Source: Synechococcus sp. CBW1002
GTDB taxonomy: Bacteria > Cyanobacteriota > Cyanobacteriia > PCC-6307 > Cyanobiaceae
Assembly: GCF_015840915.1 (NCBI RefSeq)
Contig: NZ_CP060398.1
Location: 992,001 to 1,056,000 of the forward strand
Direction of reading: 5' to 3'
DNA length: 64,000 bases
The notes under the pieces were generated by a model. That model saw only the letters and a list, made by a program, of their open reading frames with translations. It was not told where the DNA came from and did no database searches. Both the position numbers and the translations under genes were made by a program. Positions 37,652 through 46,366 of this stretch are shown here, one piece after another. How positions within the stretch are numbered: the stretch's first letter is position 1; each line of letters begins with the position of its first letter.

Positions 37652-40213
37652 ATGAAAGTTGCTCGGCTCCGCTTTCTGCGCAAGGGCAACATGCAAGCCC
37701 CCTGCAGCGGGGCTGTCATCGAATTCACCGGGGTCGACCCTGCTGAAGAGCTGGACGCAGAGAGGCTGGCCCGTTGGCTCACGGCGCTTCCCACCAGCCT
37801 GAGGCTCTCACCGGCTGATTGCCAGGGTCCGTTGGTCGCTGTGCTGCCAAGGCTGCTTCTGGCCTGCAGCGAACACGCCCGGCTGGAGCAGGCACCAGTT
37901 CGGCTGCTGCATCAGGGGCCAACAACCCTCTGCCTCTGGCTGCCTGTCGATGACCCCAAGGCCGCCAAGGCGGTCGCAGCCCTCAGCATTCATATCGTTG
38001 AGGCAGTGAGGCGGGGCAACCTGCCTGATGCGACCACAACCAACCACTGGAACGCACTGCGCTCCCGCTTCTGGAACCAGACCCACGCCCACCTGGCCCG
38101 GGCGGCCAATCAGCTGGGAATTCCGTTTGCTCTGGTGGACAAGGATTGGCAGCGGTTTCTCCAGTTGGGACAGGGCTGCCACTTGCGTCTCTTCCATGAG
38201 ACCCTCACCGATCGCACCCCACTCTTTGCCCGCTCAGCCACCAATAAGGAAGCTCTCCACAACCTGCTGAAACATCGCGGTGTGCCTCTGCCGGCCCAGG
38301 AAACAGTCGAGACACTCGAGAATGCGCTGGCCGCCGCTGAACGGATTGGCTGGCCAGTGGTGCTCAAGCCCGCTTCCGGTGGCAAAGGCCGAGGCGTATG
38401 GGTCGGGCTGAGCGACCCGATGGAACTGCGACAGGCCTGGCAGAGCCAGGAGCAGAGCGGCGAGGGGCGGCAGCTGTTGCAGCAGAACCTGACGGGGGCA
38501 GACCATCGCCTGCTGGTGGTGATGGGCAAGTTGCTGGCGGTGGCGCAGCGCCAACCGGCAACGCTCATCAGCGATGGCCTGCTACCCCTGCACAGGCAGA
38601 TCGCAGTCCTCAACGCTGATCCGGAGAGGGGCGTGGGCTATGAACGCCTGAAGAATCGCGTCCCGGTGGACGGCCGGCTCGATCTGATCCTGGGCGAGCA
38701 GGGCTTCACGCTGGCATCTGTACCTCCGGCCGGCACGCGGGTTCAGCTCTCCCGCACGGCCAACATCTCCCAGGGCGGCACGGCAATCGATTGCAGCGCC
38801 CGGGTGCATCCCGACAACCGCCGCCTCGCTGAGGACATTGCCCAACTGATCGGTACCGACGTGGTGGGCCTCGACCTGATCAGTCGTGACATCGGCGTGA
38901 GCTGGCGTGAAGGCGGCACCTGGCTGCTGGAGGCCAACCTCTCCGCTGGCCTGCGGCCCCATCTCCTGGCCGATCCTGATACCGATCTGTGCCAGCGGAT
39001 TGTTCGCCTCTGGATGGGTGAGCATCCACAGGCGGGCCGGATCCCCATCGCGCTGATCACCGGCAGCGTCGGCAAGACCACCACAAGCCGCATGCTCGCC
39101 CATTTGCTCCTCGATGCCGGGAAGCGGGTGGGCCTCTGCTCCAGCACGGGTGTGGAGCTGGACGGGCAGCTGATCAAGGCCGGTGATCTGGCGGGAGGCG
39201 GACCGGCGCAGTGGCTGCTGCAAGACCGCCGGATCGAAGCCCTGGTGGCGGAAGTCGCCCGGGGTGGCATCCTCATGGCCGGCCTGGGGATCGAGAGCGC
39301 TGATGTGACCGCCGTGCTCAATGTGCTGGATAACCACGTCGGAATGGACGGTATTCGCTCGCGCGAAGATCTGGCCCGGATCAAGGCGGTCGTGGCCCAG
39401 GCTGCCGAAAAGCTGTTGGTGGTGAATGCAGATGATCCTCTGACACTGGGCATGGCCCAGAACCGAGACCCCGCCACTGTCGCCCTGGTGAGCGAGGATC
39501 CGGGGTGCAGCGCCTGGCACGCCCACCGCAGAGCAGGACACCTGGTGGCGAGCTACAGCAGAGAGCGGCAGGGGAACATCAAGTTGCACCATCAGGATCA
39601 GCAGCTCCTCTCTATCGCTTTGCGCGAGATTCCCGCCTCAGACGATGGGGCCGTCGGCACGATTGCCACAGCTGCAGCATTCTCCGCGGCACAAGCCATT
39701 GGGCTTGGCCTCAAGGCAGACCAGATCATCCAGGGGCTGCGAAATTATGGGCTCAAGGCGAGCCATCGCCGCGGGCGGTTTGAAATTCTGATGCGCGAGC
39801 CCTGGCAAGTCGTGCTCACCTGGGCCGATGGCCCTGAAGCGATGGCCTCCCTCTCCAGCTACGCCCTGGCCGCCACCGAGGCGGAGCCATGCCGCAGAAT
39901 GTTGCTCTGCTCAGCCCCGGACACCCGTCCGGATGCTTTTCTGCAGAAGGTTGGTCAGGCCACCTGGGGCTTCGATCTTGTGGTCTGTGCCGCATGGAGT
40001 GAACGGAGGAACAGAACTCCAGACATGGTGCCTGCTCTTCTGGCCAAGGGAGTGCGCAGTCTCGGCCCCGACGGGCCAGCGGTATTGGAGTCAGGACTGG
40101 AATCCGAAGCAGTGGCCTTGCTGGCCGAGCAGATCCGGCCAGGGGATTTTTGTGTGGTCTCCACCTTTGAGAGTGAAATCATGAGGGAAAAATTGCTCGC
40201 AGCCTTGAGCTGA
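37652..40213 (+). CDS. Cyanophycin synthetase (CphA)-like ATP-grasp/Mur ligase
   Basis: An 853-residue relative of CphA, which builds cyanophycin (a poly-Asp backbone with Arg side chains) from Asp, Arg and ATP. The ATP-grasp domain (about 190-440) has VLKPASGGKGRG near 236, DHRLLVVMGKLLAV, TANISQGGTAID and EANLSAGLRPHL near 427 with the Mg-binding Glu and Asn. The Mur-ligase-like part starts at ITGSVGKTTTSRM near 469 and continues with EVARGGILMAGLG near 533, NHVGMDGI, NADDPLTLGM and RRGRFEIL. Two deviations stand out: the N-terminal domain is divergent and lacks the H-x3-EH-VALELQ motif of CphA, and the usual DYAHNP is TWADGP. No cyanophycinase gene is nearby. The product may be cyanophycin or another peptide polymer. 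Confidence 0.85.
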   Translation: MKVARLRFLRKGNMQAPCSGAVIEFTGVDPAEELDAERLARWLTALPTSLRLSPADCQGPLVAVLPRLLLACSEHARLEQAPVRLLHQGPTTLCLWLPVDDPKAAKAVAALSIHIVEAVRRGNLPDATTTNHWNALRSRFWNQTHAHLARAANQLGIPFALVDKDWQRFLQLGQGCHLRLFHETLTDRTPLFARSATNKEALHNLLKHRGVPLPAQETVETLENALAAAERIGWPVVLKPASGGKGRGVWVGLSDPMELRQAWQSQEQSGEGRQLLQQNLTGADHRLLVVMGKLLAVAQRQPATLISDGLLPLHRQIAVLNADPERGVGYERLKNRVPVDGRLDLILGEQGFTLASVPPAGTRVQLSRTANISQGGTAIDCSARVHPDNRRLAEDIAQLIGTDVVGLDLISRDIGVSWREGGTWLLEANLSAGLRPHLLADPDTDLCQRIVRLWMGEHPQAGRIPIALITGSVGKTTTSRMLAHLLLDAGKRVGLCSSTGVELDGQLIKAGDLAGGGPAQWLLQDRRIEALVAEVARGGILMAGLGIESADVTAVLNVLDNHVGMDGIRSREDLARIKAVVAQAAEKLLVVNADDPLTLGMAQNRDPATVALVSEDPGCSAWHAHRRAGHLVASYSRERQGNIKLHHQDQQLLSIALREIPASDDGAVGTIATAAAFSAAQAIGLGLKADQIIQGLRNYGLKASHRRGRFEILMREPWQVVLTWADGPEAMASLSSYALAATEAEPCRRMLLCSAPDTRPDAFLQKVGQATWGFDLVVCAAWSERRNRTPDMVPALLAKGVRSLGPDGPAVLESGLESEAVALLAEQIRPGDFCVVSTFESEIMREKLLAALS

Positions 40214-40339
40214 TCGAACCCCGGTTGATGGTCGACCCTGGGTATGCCCTGTGAGGCTTGCCACCCACAACTAACCAATCAGGAGGGGACGAAGTGTTTC
40301 GATTCGCTGCTGCATGGTTCCGTAGCTGAGCGGCACCGA

Positions 40340-41551
40340 TCAGGCCGGCACAGACACCTTCAGGGCCGACTGAATCACACTCTTGAGAACCTCAATCACC
40401 TGCTGCTGCTGCTCCGCACGCAGCTCCGGGAAGATCGGCAGGCTCAGCACCTCGGCGCAGAGGCGCTCGGTGACCGGCAGGCTGCCGGGTCCGTAGCCCA
40501 GGGCGGCGTAGGCGGGCTGGCGATGAATCGGGATGGGGTAGTAGATGATCGTGGTCACGCCGGCTTCCTGGAGCTGCTGCTTGAGCCAGTCGCGGCAGCA
40601 GGCCTCCGGCAGGCCGAAGTCGGCGCTGTCGGAGGCGGGGGTGCATTGGCCGCCGCAGGCGGCCTGGCCACCGGGGCAGCTGGGGACCCGCACCACGAAC
40701 TGGTTCCAGCTGTGCCCCGCCGGCCCGGCCAGCGGCAGCTGGATGCCCTTCAGATCGGCCAGGGCCCCGTCGTAGGTGGCGGCGACCCCGCGACGGCGCT
40801 CGATCCAGCGCTCCAGGTGGGGCAGCTTGACGTTCAGCACCGCCGCCTGCATGGCATCGAGACGGCTGTTGTAGCCGAGGGTCGTGTGCAGATAGCGGCG
40901 CGGCATGCCATGCACCGCCAGCTCCCGCACCGCCTGGGCCACGGCGGCATCGCGGCAGGTCACGGCGCCACCGTCGCCGGCGGCGCCGAGGTTCTTGGTG
41001 GGGAAGAAGCTGAAGCAGCCCGCATCCCCCCAGCTGCCCACCGGTTGCCCGGCCCACTGGGCACCGGTGGCCTGGGCGCAATCCTCGATCACACGCAGGC
41101 CGTGGCGACTGGCGATGGCGCAGACCCGCTCCATGTCCACCGGGCGGCCGAACAGATGCACCGGCATCAGGGCACGGGTGGCGGGTGTGATCGCCGCCTC
41201 GATCTGATCCAGATCGATCAGATAGGTGTCCGGGTCGACGTCCACGAACACGGGAGTTGCGCCCACGGCACTGATCGCCTCGGCGGTGGCGAAGAAGCTG
41301 AAGGAGCAGGTGATCACCTCGTCGCCGGGGCCGATGCCCAGGGCCCTCAACGCCAGGATCAGGGCATCGGTACCGCTGTTGCAGCCCATTGCGTGGGGCA
41401 CGCCGCAGGCCCTGGCGAAGGCCTCCTCGAACCGGGCGATGCCGGCGCCACCGATGTATTGGCCACTGCGCAGGACCTGCAGTACGGCAGCGTCGAGTTC
41501 CTCCCCGAGGTCCTGGAGCTGCTCGCTGAGACTGAAGGGAGGCACTTGCAT
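40340..41551 (-). CDS. DegT/DnrJ/EryC1/StrS-type sugar aminotransferase
   Basis: PLP enzyme that aminates a keto-sugar nucleotide for surface glycan synthesis. In 403 residues it shows GCNSGTDALILALRALGI near 58, GDEVITCSFSFFATAEAI, the PLP-ring contact VIEDCAQATGA and the catalytic Lys in FFPTKNLGAAGDGG near 182. YNSRLDAMQAAVLNVKL follows, as in the family. Near residues 290-322 there is an insertion with six cysteines (for instance CPGGQAACGGQC and EACC) that I do not expect in this family. ATG at 41551 begins close to the conserved VPPFSL; the longer frame to 43183 is a read-through. The redoxin gene lies 53 bases upstream on the same strand. Confidence 0.92.
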   Translation of the reverse strand: MQVPPFSLSEQLQDLGEELDAAVLQVLRSGQYIGGAGIARFEEAFARACGVPHAMGCNSGTDALILALRALGIGPGDEVITCSFSFFATAEAISAVGATPVFVDVDPDTYLIDLDQIEAAITPATRALMPVHLFGRPVDMERVCAIASRHGLRVIEDCAQATGAQWAGQPVGSWGDAGCFSFFPTKNLGAAGDGGAVTCRDAAVAQAVRELAVHGMPRRYLHTTLGYNSRLDAMQAAVLNVKLPHLERWIERRRGVAATYDGALADLKGIQLPLAGPAGHSWNQFVVRVPSCPGGQAACGGQCTPASDSADFGLPEACCRDWLKQQLQEAGVTTIIYYPIPIHRQPAYAALGYGPGSLPVTERLCAEVLSLPIFPELRAEQQQQVIEVLKSVIQSALKVSVPA

Positions 41552-41604
41552 GGCGGACACCTTAAGGCCAGTTCCAGCCTGCAGGAACCGCGATTGCGGG
41601 GCCT

Positions 41605-42204
41605 TCAGCGTGCCCAGGCCGGCTCCTGGCCTGGAGGCCATTTGATGTTGCAGCCGATCGAGGCGGTCTGGTCCGGTGCGACGGGCCGGCCGGCCAGCAG
41701 TGCCTCGATGGCGGCCCGCAGATCCCGCCCGTCCAGGGGAACGGCGTTGCCGGGGCGGCTGCCGTCCAGCTGGCCGCGGTAGGCGAGGCGCAGATCGGCA
41801 TCGAACAGGGACGGATCCGGCGTGCAGGCGGCCCGCAAGGAGTGCGCCAGTTGCTGCTCCTGGTCGAGCAGGTAGGGGAAGGTCCATCCGTTGCGCTGCG
41901 CCTGGGCCTGGAGTCCTGCCGGGCCGTCCTGCGGATGGGTGAGGGTGCTGTTGCTCGAGATCCCGATCAGCTGCAGCCGCCCGCCGTAGTCGGCCTGGAG
42001 CCGGCTCAGCTCCGGTTCGATGTGCTTCACAAAGGGGCAGTGGGCGCAGAGAAACAGCACCAGCAGCGGCTGGCCGCCCAGGGCCGCAGGCTCCAGTGGG
42101 GCACCGGCAACCAGCTCGATGCTGCCGCTGGTCAGGGCCTCGGCCAGTTCCGTCAGGGGCAGGGGGGTCCCCAGCGGCAGCATCGTCGAGGGGGTGAGGG
42201 CCAT
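41605..42204 (-). CDS. Thioredoxin-fold redoxin protein (AhpC/TSA-like)
   Basis: A 199-residue thioredoxin-fold protein. LLVLFLCAHCPFVKHIEPEL near 47-66 has a single active-region C-x2-C, CAHC, followed by the conserved Pro; ISSNSTLTHPQDGP and PYLLDQEQQLAHSLRAACTPD are typical of the redoxin/AlkD-like group with a C-terminal SIGCNIKW. The latter motif ends the family. It probably acts in thiol redox control or peroxide removal in the cytoplasm; no signal peptide is seen. ATG at 42204 is chosen over an upstream 42270 start. It diverges from the lipoprotein gene and precedes the DegT gene. Confidence 0.85.
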   Translation of the reverse strand: MALTPSTMLPLGTPLPLTELAEALTSGSIELVAGAPLEPAALGGQPLLVLFLCAHCPFVKHIEPELSRLQADYGGRLQLIGISSNSTLTHPQDGPAGLQAQAQRNGWTFPYLLDQEQQLAHSLRAACTPDPSLFDADLRLAYRGQLDGSRPGNAVPLDGRDLRAAIEALLAGRPVAPDQTASIGCNIKWPPGQEPAWAR

Positions 42205-42286
42205 GACCGGGGCGGCGTTCTGACGCCGATGCTGCAGCAGCAGCCCGCCGTTCGGGGAGGATCGACCCACTTGAGATCGGCCTGGC

Positions 42287-42859
42287 TTGACGGATGACCT
42301 GCCGCCCCAGCGTTCCCGCCTGGCGGCTCTGCTCTGCCTGGGGGGGCTGGTGGCCCTGATCGGCGGCTGTGTTCCCGCCCATCGCCATCCCAGCTGGGCC
42401 CTCTATCCCCTGCAGCGCCGGGTGCCCCACGACGGCCTGGCGGTGGTGAGCCAGCCCGATGGCTACGGCCTCCATCTCTGGCTGGACACCGACACCCGCC
42501 AGGAGGGGGTCTGCAAGCCGCGCTGGAATCCCAATCCGGCTCGGCTCTTCAACGGCAATGGCACGGCGCCGTTCAGCTCCGGGCTGGCAACCCAGCAGGA
42601 GTTCTTCGCGGCGGTGGCCCGCCCCGATGTGCAGCGCCTGCTGCGGCGCGAGCTCGAGGCCCTCTGTGCGGCCCGGGCCCCGCGCAGCAGCTTCACCTGG
42701 GTGGAACCGCCCCGCCGCCCCCAGGACATCAAGCCCGAGGCCTTCCCGCAGCTGGAGGAAGCCGACCTGCTCAGCGATCCGGAAGCGGTGCTGCAGCAGG
42801 AACGCAAGCTGCTCGGCGAGGATCCGCCGATGGGGCCTCCGCCAGCGGGTGTGCCCTGA
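42287..42859 (+). CDS. Putative lipoprotein, conserved in cyanobacteria
   Basis: A 190-residue protein with an N-terminal hydrophobic stretch LAALLCLGGLVALIGGCVPA whose GGC can serve as a lipobox (Cys about 28). The mature part is rich in Trp, Pro and Arg and has a charged segment at the end. I do not recognise a domain of known function. The start is TTG at 42287; an ATG nearby (42294) is out of frame, so the start is uncertain. It stands alone on the plus strand between the divergent redoxin gene and the convergent photolyase-like gene. It is probably attached to a membrane on the periplasmic side. Confidence 0.7.
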   Translation: MTDDLPPQRSRLAALLCLGGLVALIGGCVPAHRHPSWALYPLQRRVPHDGLAVVSQPDGYGLHLWLDTDTRQEGVCKPRWNPNPARLFNGNGTAPFSSGLATQQEFFAAVARPDVQRLLRRELEALCAARAPRSSFTWVEPPRRPQDIKPEAFPQLEEADLLSDPEAVLQQERKLLGEDPPMGPPPAGVP

Positions 42860-42900
42860 TGCAGCCGCCTCGGGGTTCGGCCTGCGCAAGGGCCTGCGGG

Positions 42901-44469
42901 TCAGGGCCTTCCGCGGCCAGCGGCGGCCCAGACCCTCGCCTCGGCGCGGCGCCAGTAGCGGCTGAAGCGCCCCAGATCCACCGCCTGCTCGAGTACAACG
43001 AAAGGCTCGGGCGGCAGCACCGTGAGAGGCAAAGCGCCGGCGAGCTGGGCCTGGATCGCCGCGAGGCGCGGGTCCACGGCGGCGCTGGTGACGATCCCAT
43101 CGGCGCCGTGACGTTGCGCGAACGCCAGCAGCTCGGCCGCTGGGTCGCCGTGGCGGATCGTGACCGGCAGCTCCACCAGGCACTCCGCCAGAAAGCCAAG
43201 CCGCTTCAGGCTGGGGGGCGGGCCGCTGGTTGTGGTGCCGGTCAGCCAGGCGCTGTCGAAGACGAACAGGGCCGGCCGGCCCGGGTAGGCCCGCAGGGCG
43301 GGGTTGGCGGGGCCGAGGGCTTCGCCGTGGATCCAGAGGACCGGTCGCTGGGGTGGATCCGGATTGGGGCGGCTGGTGCCCGTGGGCGCCAGCGGTCCAG
43401 CTGAAACGGCGAGGCCGGAGGCAGAGGCAGTGGAAGGCTCTGGCGCCGGGGGTGGAGGGCTGGGAGTTTGCGGAGCCGGAGCTGAAGCCGGCGGCGCCTC
43501 AGTGGCCCATGGGAACAACTGCTGCTGCAGCTGCTCGTAGTCGGCGTCGAAGGGACAGCCTCCGGCGACATCCGGGCCGCCGCGGCGGGCGGCAGGACAG
43601 CGGGCGCAGAGGCTCTGGCCGCCGTAGCGCTCCAGGTTGGCCCGGTTGAAGATGTAGGGCTTGCTGCTGAAGCTGCTGGCCACCCACTGCCAGCTGAGGG
43701 CGTTACTGGCGGGGTCGCCATCCAGCAGGTGCTGCAGGAACCACTGGGCACCGGCCTGCCAGCGCACCCGGCGCCAGTGCACCACATAGGAGGCCAGCCA
43801 GAGGCGGGCGTGGTTGTGCAGCCAGCCGCTGCCGATCAGCTCGGCCGCAAAGGCATCGATGCAGGTCAGGCCGGTGCTGCCCTCTTGGATGTCGGCTGGC
43901 AGCACGGCGGCGTAGCTGGCGGCGGGGTGGCCGGTCTTGAGCGGTTCGCGGTCGTGCCAGATGCCGTCGCCCAGCTGGTGCCAGAGGCGTTGCCAGTAGT
44001 CGCGCCAGCCCAGCTCGGCGATCAGCTTGGCGGCGGCGGCGCGGGGGGCACCGCTGGTCTCCAGCCAGGCGAACACCGCGTCGCGCACCTCGGCCAGGGT
44101 GAGCACGCCGTGGCGGATGTAGGGCGACAGGCGCGTGACGGCGCCATCGAGGGCATTGCGGCTGCGGCCATAGGCCCCTGGATCGATCGCCGCCAGGCGC
44201 CGCTCGGCCGCGGCTCGACCGCCACGGATTGGGCTCAGGCCACTGGCGGGGCTGAGGAGCAGGGGCCGCAGCGCCTGTACCAGGGCGGCCCTGGAGGCGA
44301 ACTTGCGGGGCAGGTCGCCGTGTGCGGTGGCGGTGGCATGGGGCGCGCGCGCGTCCAAGGCGGCAGGGCGGGGTTGGCTCCGATCCTGGCTGCGATGGTC
44401 ATGGCCTTGCCTTGTCCGGGCGCTGGCCTGGGCCGGGCCGAGCTGGGAGCGGGTGGGGGAGAATCCCAC
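42901..44469 (-). CDS. Photolyase/cryptochrome-like protein with permuted domains
   Basis: A 522-residue protein in which the photolyase FAD-binding domain comes first and the alpha/beta (antenna-type) domain last. Residues about 80-300 show TRLSPYIRHGVLT, ELGWRDYWQRL, GSGWLHNHARLWLASYVVHW and ASNALSWQWVASSF with KPYIFNR, the FAD-pocket sequence of photolyases. A Cys cluster, CARCP and GGCP, follows near 290-310. A Pro/Ala-rich linker (about 325-375) leads to VLWIHGEALGPANPAL, ALFVFD and KRLGFLAECLVEL with GDPAAELLAFAQRHGADG, typical of the N-terminal domain of ordinary photolyases. The first 60 residues are low-complexity and the true start may lie downstream. Function (repair or light sensing) is open. 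It diverges from fabI 23 bases away. Confidence 0.85.
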   Translation of the reverse strand: MGFSPTRSQLGPAQASARTRQGHDHRSQDRSQPRPAALDARAPHATATAHGDLPRKFASRAALVQALRPLLLSPASGLSPIRGGRAAAERRLAAIDPGAYGRSRNALDGAVTRLSPYIRHGVLTLAEVRDAVFAWLETSGAPRAAAAKLIAELGWRDYWQRLWHQLGDGIWHDREPLKTGHPAASYAAVLPADIQEGSTGLTCIDAFAAELIGSGWLHNHARLWLASYVVHWRRVRWQAGAQWFLQHLLDGDPASNALSWQWVASSFSSKPYIFNRANLERYGGQSLCARCPAARRGGPDVAGGCPFDADYEQLQQQLFPWATEAPPASAPAPQTPSPPPPAPEPSTASASGLAVSAGPLAPTGTSRPNPDPPQRPVLWIHGEALGPANPALRAYPGRPALFVFDSAWLTGTTTSGPPPSLKRLGFLAECLVELPVTIRHGDPAAELLAFAQRHGADGIVTSAAVDPRLAAIQAQLAGALPLTVLPPEPFVVLEQAVDLGRFSRYWRRAEARVWAAAGRGRP

Positions 44470-44492
44470 GATCGCCCCCGACCCGTTTCCGC

Positions 44493-45275
44493 ATGCTCCT
44501 CGATCTGCGCGGCAAGAAGGCCCTTGTCACCGGCATCGCCAACAACCGCTCGATCGCCTGGGGCATCGCCCAGCAACTGGCGGCGGCCGGGGCCGAGCTG
44601 GGCGTCACCTACCTGCCGGATGAGAAGGGCCGCTTCGAGGCCAAGGTGCGCGAGCTCACCGCGCCCCTGGCTCCCACCCTGTTCGAACCGCTCAACGTGC
44701 AGGACCCCGCCCAGATCGAGGCGGTGTTCGCGCGGGTGAAGGAGCAGTGGGGCTCGATCGATGTACTCGTGCACTGCCTGGCCTTCGCCGGCAAGGACGA
44801 ACTGATCGGCGACTACTCCGACATCAGCCCCGAGGGCTTCGGCCGGGCCCTGGAGGTGAGCGCCTATTCCCTGGCGCCCCTGTGCCGCTGGGCCAAGCCC
44901 CTGTTCAACCCGGGCGCCAGCGTGATCACGCTCAGCTACCTCGGCGCTGAGCGCGCCATCCCCAACTACAACGTGATGGGCGTGGCCAAGGCGGCGCTTG
45001 AGGCCTCGGTGCGCTACCTGGCCGCCGAGCTGGGCCCCGACAAGCAGGTGCGGGTGAACGCGATCAGCGCCGGCCCGATCCGCACCCTGGCCAGCTCCGC
45101 CATCGGCGGCATCCTCGACATGATCCACAACGTGGAGGAGAAGGCCCCCTTGCGCCGCACCGTGACGCAGGATGAAGTCGGAGCCACCGCCGCCTTCCTG
45201 GCAAGCCCCCTGGCCAGCGGCATCACCGGTCAGGTGCTCTACGTGGATGCGGGCTACTGCATCACGGGAATGTGA
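44493..45275 (+). CDS. fabI: Enoyl-[acyl-carrier-protein] reductase (NADH)
   Basis: Last reduction step of fatty-acid elongation. The 260-residue short-chain dehydrogenase fold has VTGIANNRSIAWGIAQQL near 13, the FabI-type NAD loop, VHCLAFAGKDELIGDY, and the Tyr of YNVMGVAKAALEA with the Lys six residues on, the FabI Y-x6-K pair. ISAGPIRTLASSAIGG is the substrate-loop region. ATG at 44493 sits directly before the conserved LLDLRGKKALVTG. Its stop overlaps the start of the next gene (GTGATG), the first gene of the AT-richer island. Confidence 0.97.
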   Translation: MLLDLRGKKALVTGIANNRSIAWGIAQQLAAAGAELGVTYLPDEKGRFEAKVRELTAPLAPTLFEPLNVQDPAQIEAVFARVKEQWGSIDVLVHCLAFAGKDELIGDYSDISPEGFGRALEVSAYSLAPLCRWAKPLFNPGASVITLSYLGAERAIPNYNVMGVAKAALEASVRYLAAELGPDKQVRVNAISAGPIRTLASSAIGGILDMIHNVEEKAPLRRTVTQDEVGATAAFLASPLASGITGQVLYVDAGYCITGM

Positions 45276-46366
45276 TGGGATCATCCGGGATCAGGCAGGG
45301 CATGTGGGGCCTGACCTGTTACTTCAATCCCCTTGGTTGGAAGTCGCGACGAAGGATCTTCGAGATCTTCCGCAGGGCCTTGAGGATTCCACTTGTCGTG
45401 GTGGAGTGGAGTCCATCAGGCCAGTTTGAACTAGAATCTGGGATTGGCCTGAAGGTTCTGCAGATCAGCGGAGGCAGCATTCTATGGCAGAAGGAGAGGC
45501 TTCTGAACATTGGCATCAAGGCGCTTCCCGAGGAATGCACCCATGTGACATTGATGGATGCTGATCTCATCTTTGAAGATGCTGACTGGCCGGAGAAAGC
45601 AATCTCAGCATTGAAGATTTATCGGATAATCCAACCCTTTTCCGAAGTCTGTCACTTGCCATCAACCATCCAGTCCGATGGGTTCCTGAGCGAGTCGGAG
45701 GAGCCTCCTTACACATCAAGATGCATCGGACTGGGGCATGCCTTGTCGAGGGTAGCCGATCAGAAGGAGCTTCTGAATCAGATCATCAGCAATCAATGCC
45801 TGCGGTTTCAAGATCTTCTGGAGCAAGGGAGGAGTAGTGAGCAGTCTTCAAGGCGCGAGGATGAGAATGCTTTCAAGGAATTGCCCATCCCAACCCCGGG
45901 CCTTGCCTGGTCCTGCCTTCGGAAAACACTGGATCAGTTGGGCGGAATACCGGATCGCTTCATCGGCGGTGGGGGAGACCTTTTCCTGATGCTTGGGCTG
46001 CTCGGGCGAGGCGATGATCTCGTCGCAGGCTGCAATGCAGCTGGGCTCACGTATGTGAACCATGTCGCCTATCAGAAGTTCTGTGGATCACAAACCCAGC
46101 GTGAAAAGCCAATGGGCTCCTTGCCTCAGCGTGTCTTCCATCTCCACCATGGCTCACTCTCGAACCGCCATTACGATGCTCGACATGTGGCCCTGCAGTA
46201 CTTGAATATCGACCTCGACGCACACCTCGGATTCGACAGCTCTGGCCTTCTTTGCTTTCTGGGTCCAGGCAAAGAGCTGATGGAACGTCATTTACATCGT
46301 TACTTTATGGAGAGAATGGACGACGATGATCTCTCAGCCATCGCACACCCTAGAAGCCAGCGCTGA
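45275..46366 (+). CDS. Putative GT-A type glycosyltransferase
   Basis: A 363-residue protein with the layout of a metal-dependent GT-A transferase. It starts like other family members with LTCYFNPLGWKSR. LMDADLIFEDADWPEKAI near residue 93 supplies the D-x-D. LPTPGLAW-like PTPGLAWSCLRK near 208 is followed by FIGGGGDLFLMLGLLG near 229, the GGGD block seen in some galactosyltransferase-like proteins, and HHGSLSNRHYDARH near 292. The ATG at 45275 overlaps the fabI stop; a GTG one codon earlier is also possible. It ends with a TGATG overlap into the GT2 membrane synthase, so both work together. Codon use and composition are more AT-rich than the core genes. Sugar and acceptor unknown. Confidence 0.7.
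   Translation: MGSSGIRQGMWGLTCYFNPLGWKSRRRIFEIFRRALRIPLVVVEWSPSGQFELESGIGLKVLQISGGSILWQKERLLNIGIKALPEECTHVTLMDADLIFEDADWPEKAISALKIYRIIQPFSEVCHLPSTIQSDGFLSESEEPPYTSRCIGLGHALSRVADQKELLNQIISNQCLRFQDLLEQGRSSEQSSRREDENAFKELPIPTPGLAWSCLRKTLDQLGGIPDRFIGGGGDLFLMLGLLGRGDDLVAGCNAAGLTYVNHVAYQKFCGSQTQREKPMGSLPQRVFHLHHGSLSNRHYDARHVALQYLNIDLDAHLGFDSSGLLCFLGPGKELMERHLHRYFMERMDDDDLSAIAHPRSQR

Noticed and set aside
40340-43183. A 947-codon frame extending the DegT gene upstream
   Set aside because: It runs through the redoxin gene in another frame and through the lipoprotein gene in antisense; the DegT domain begins at residue 1 of the 41551 start.
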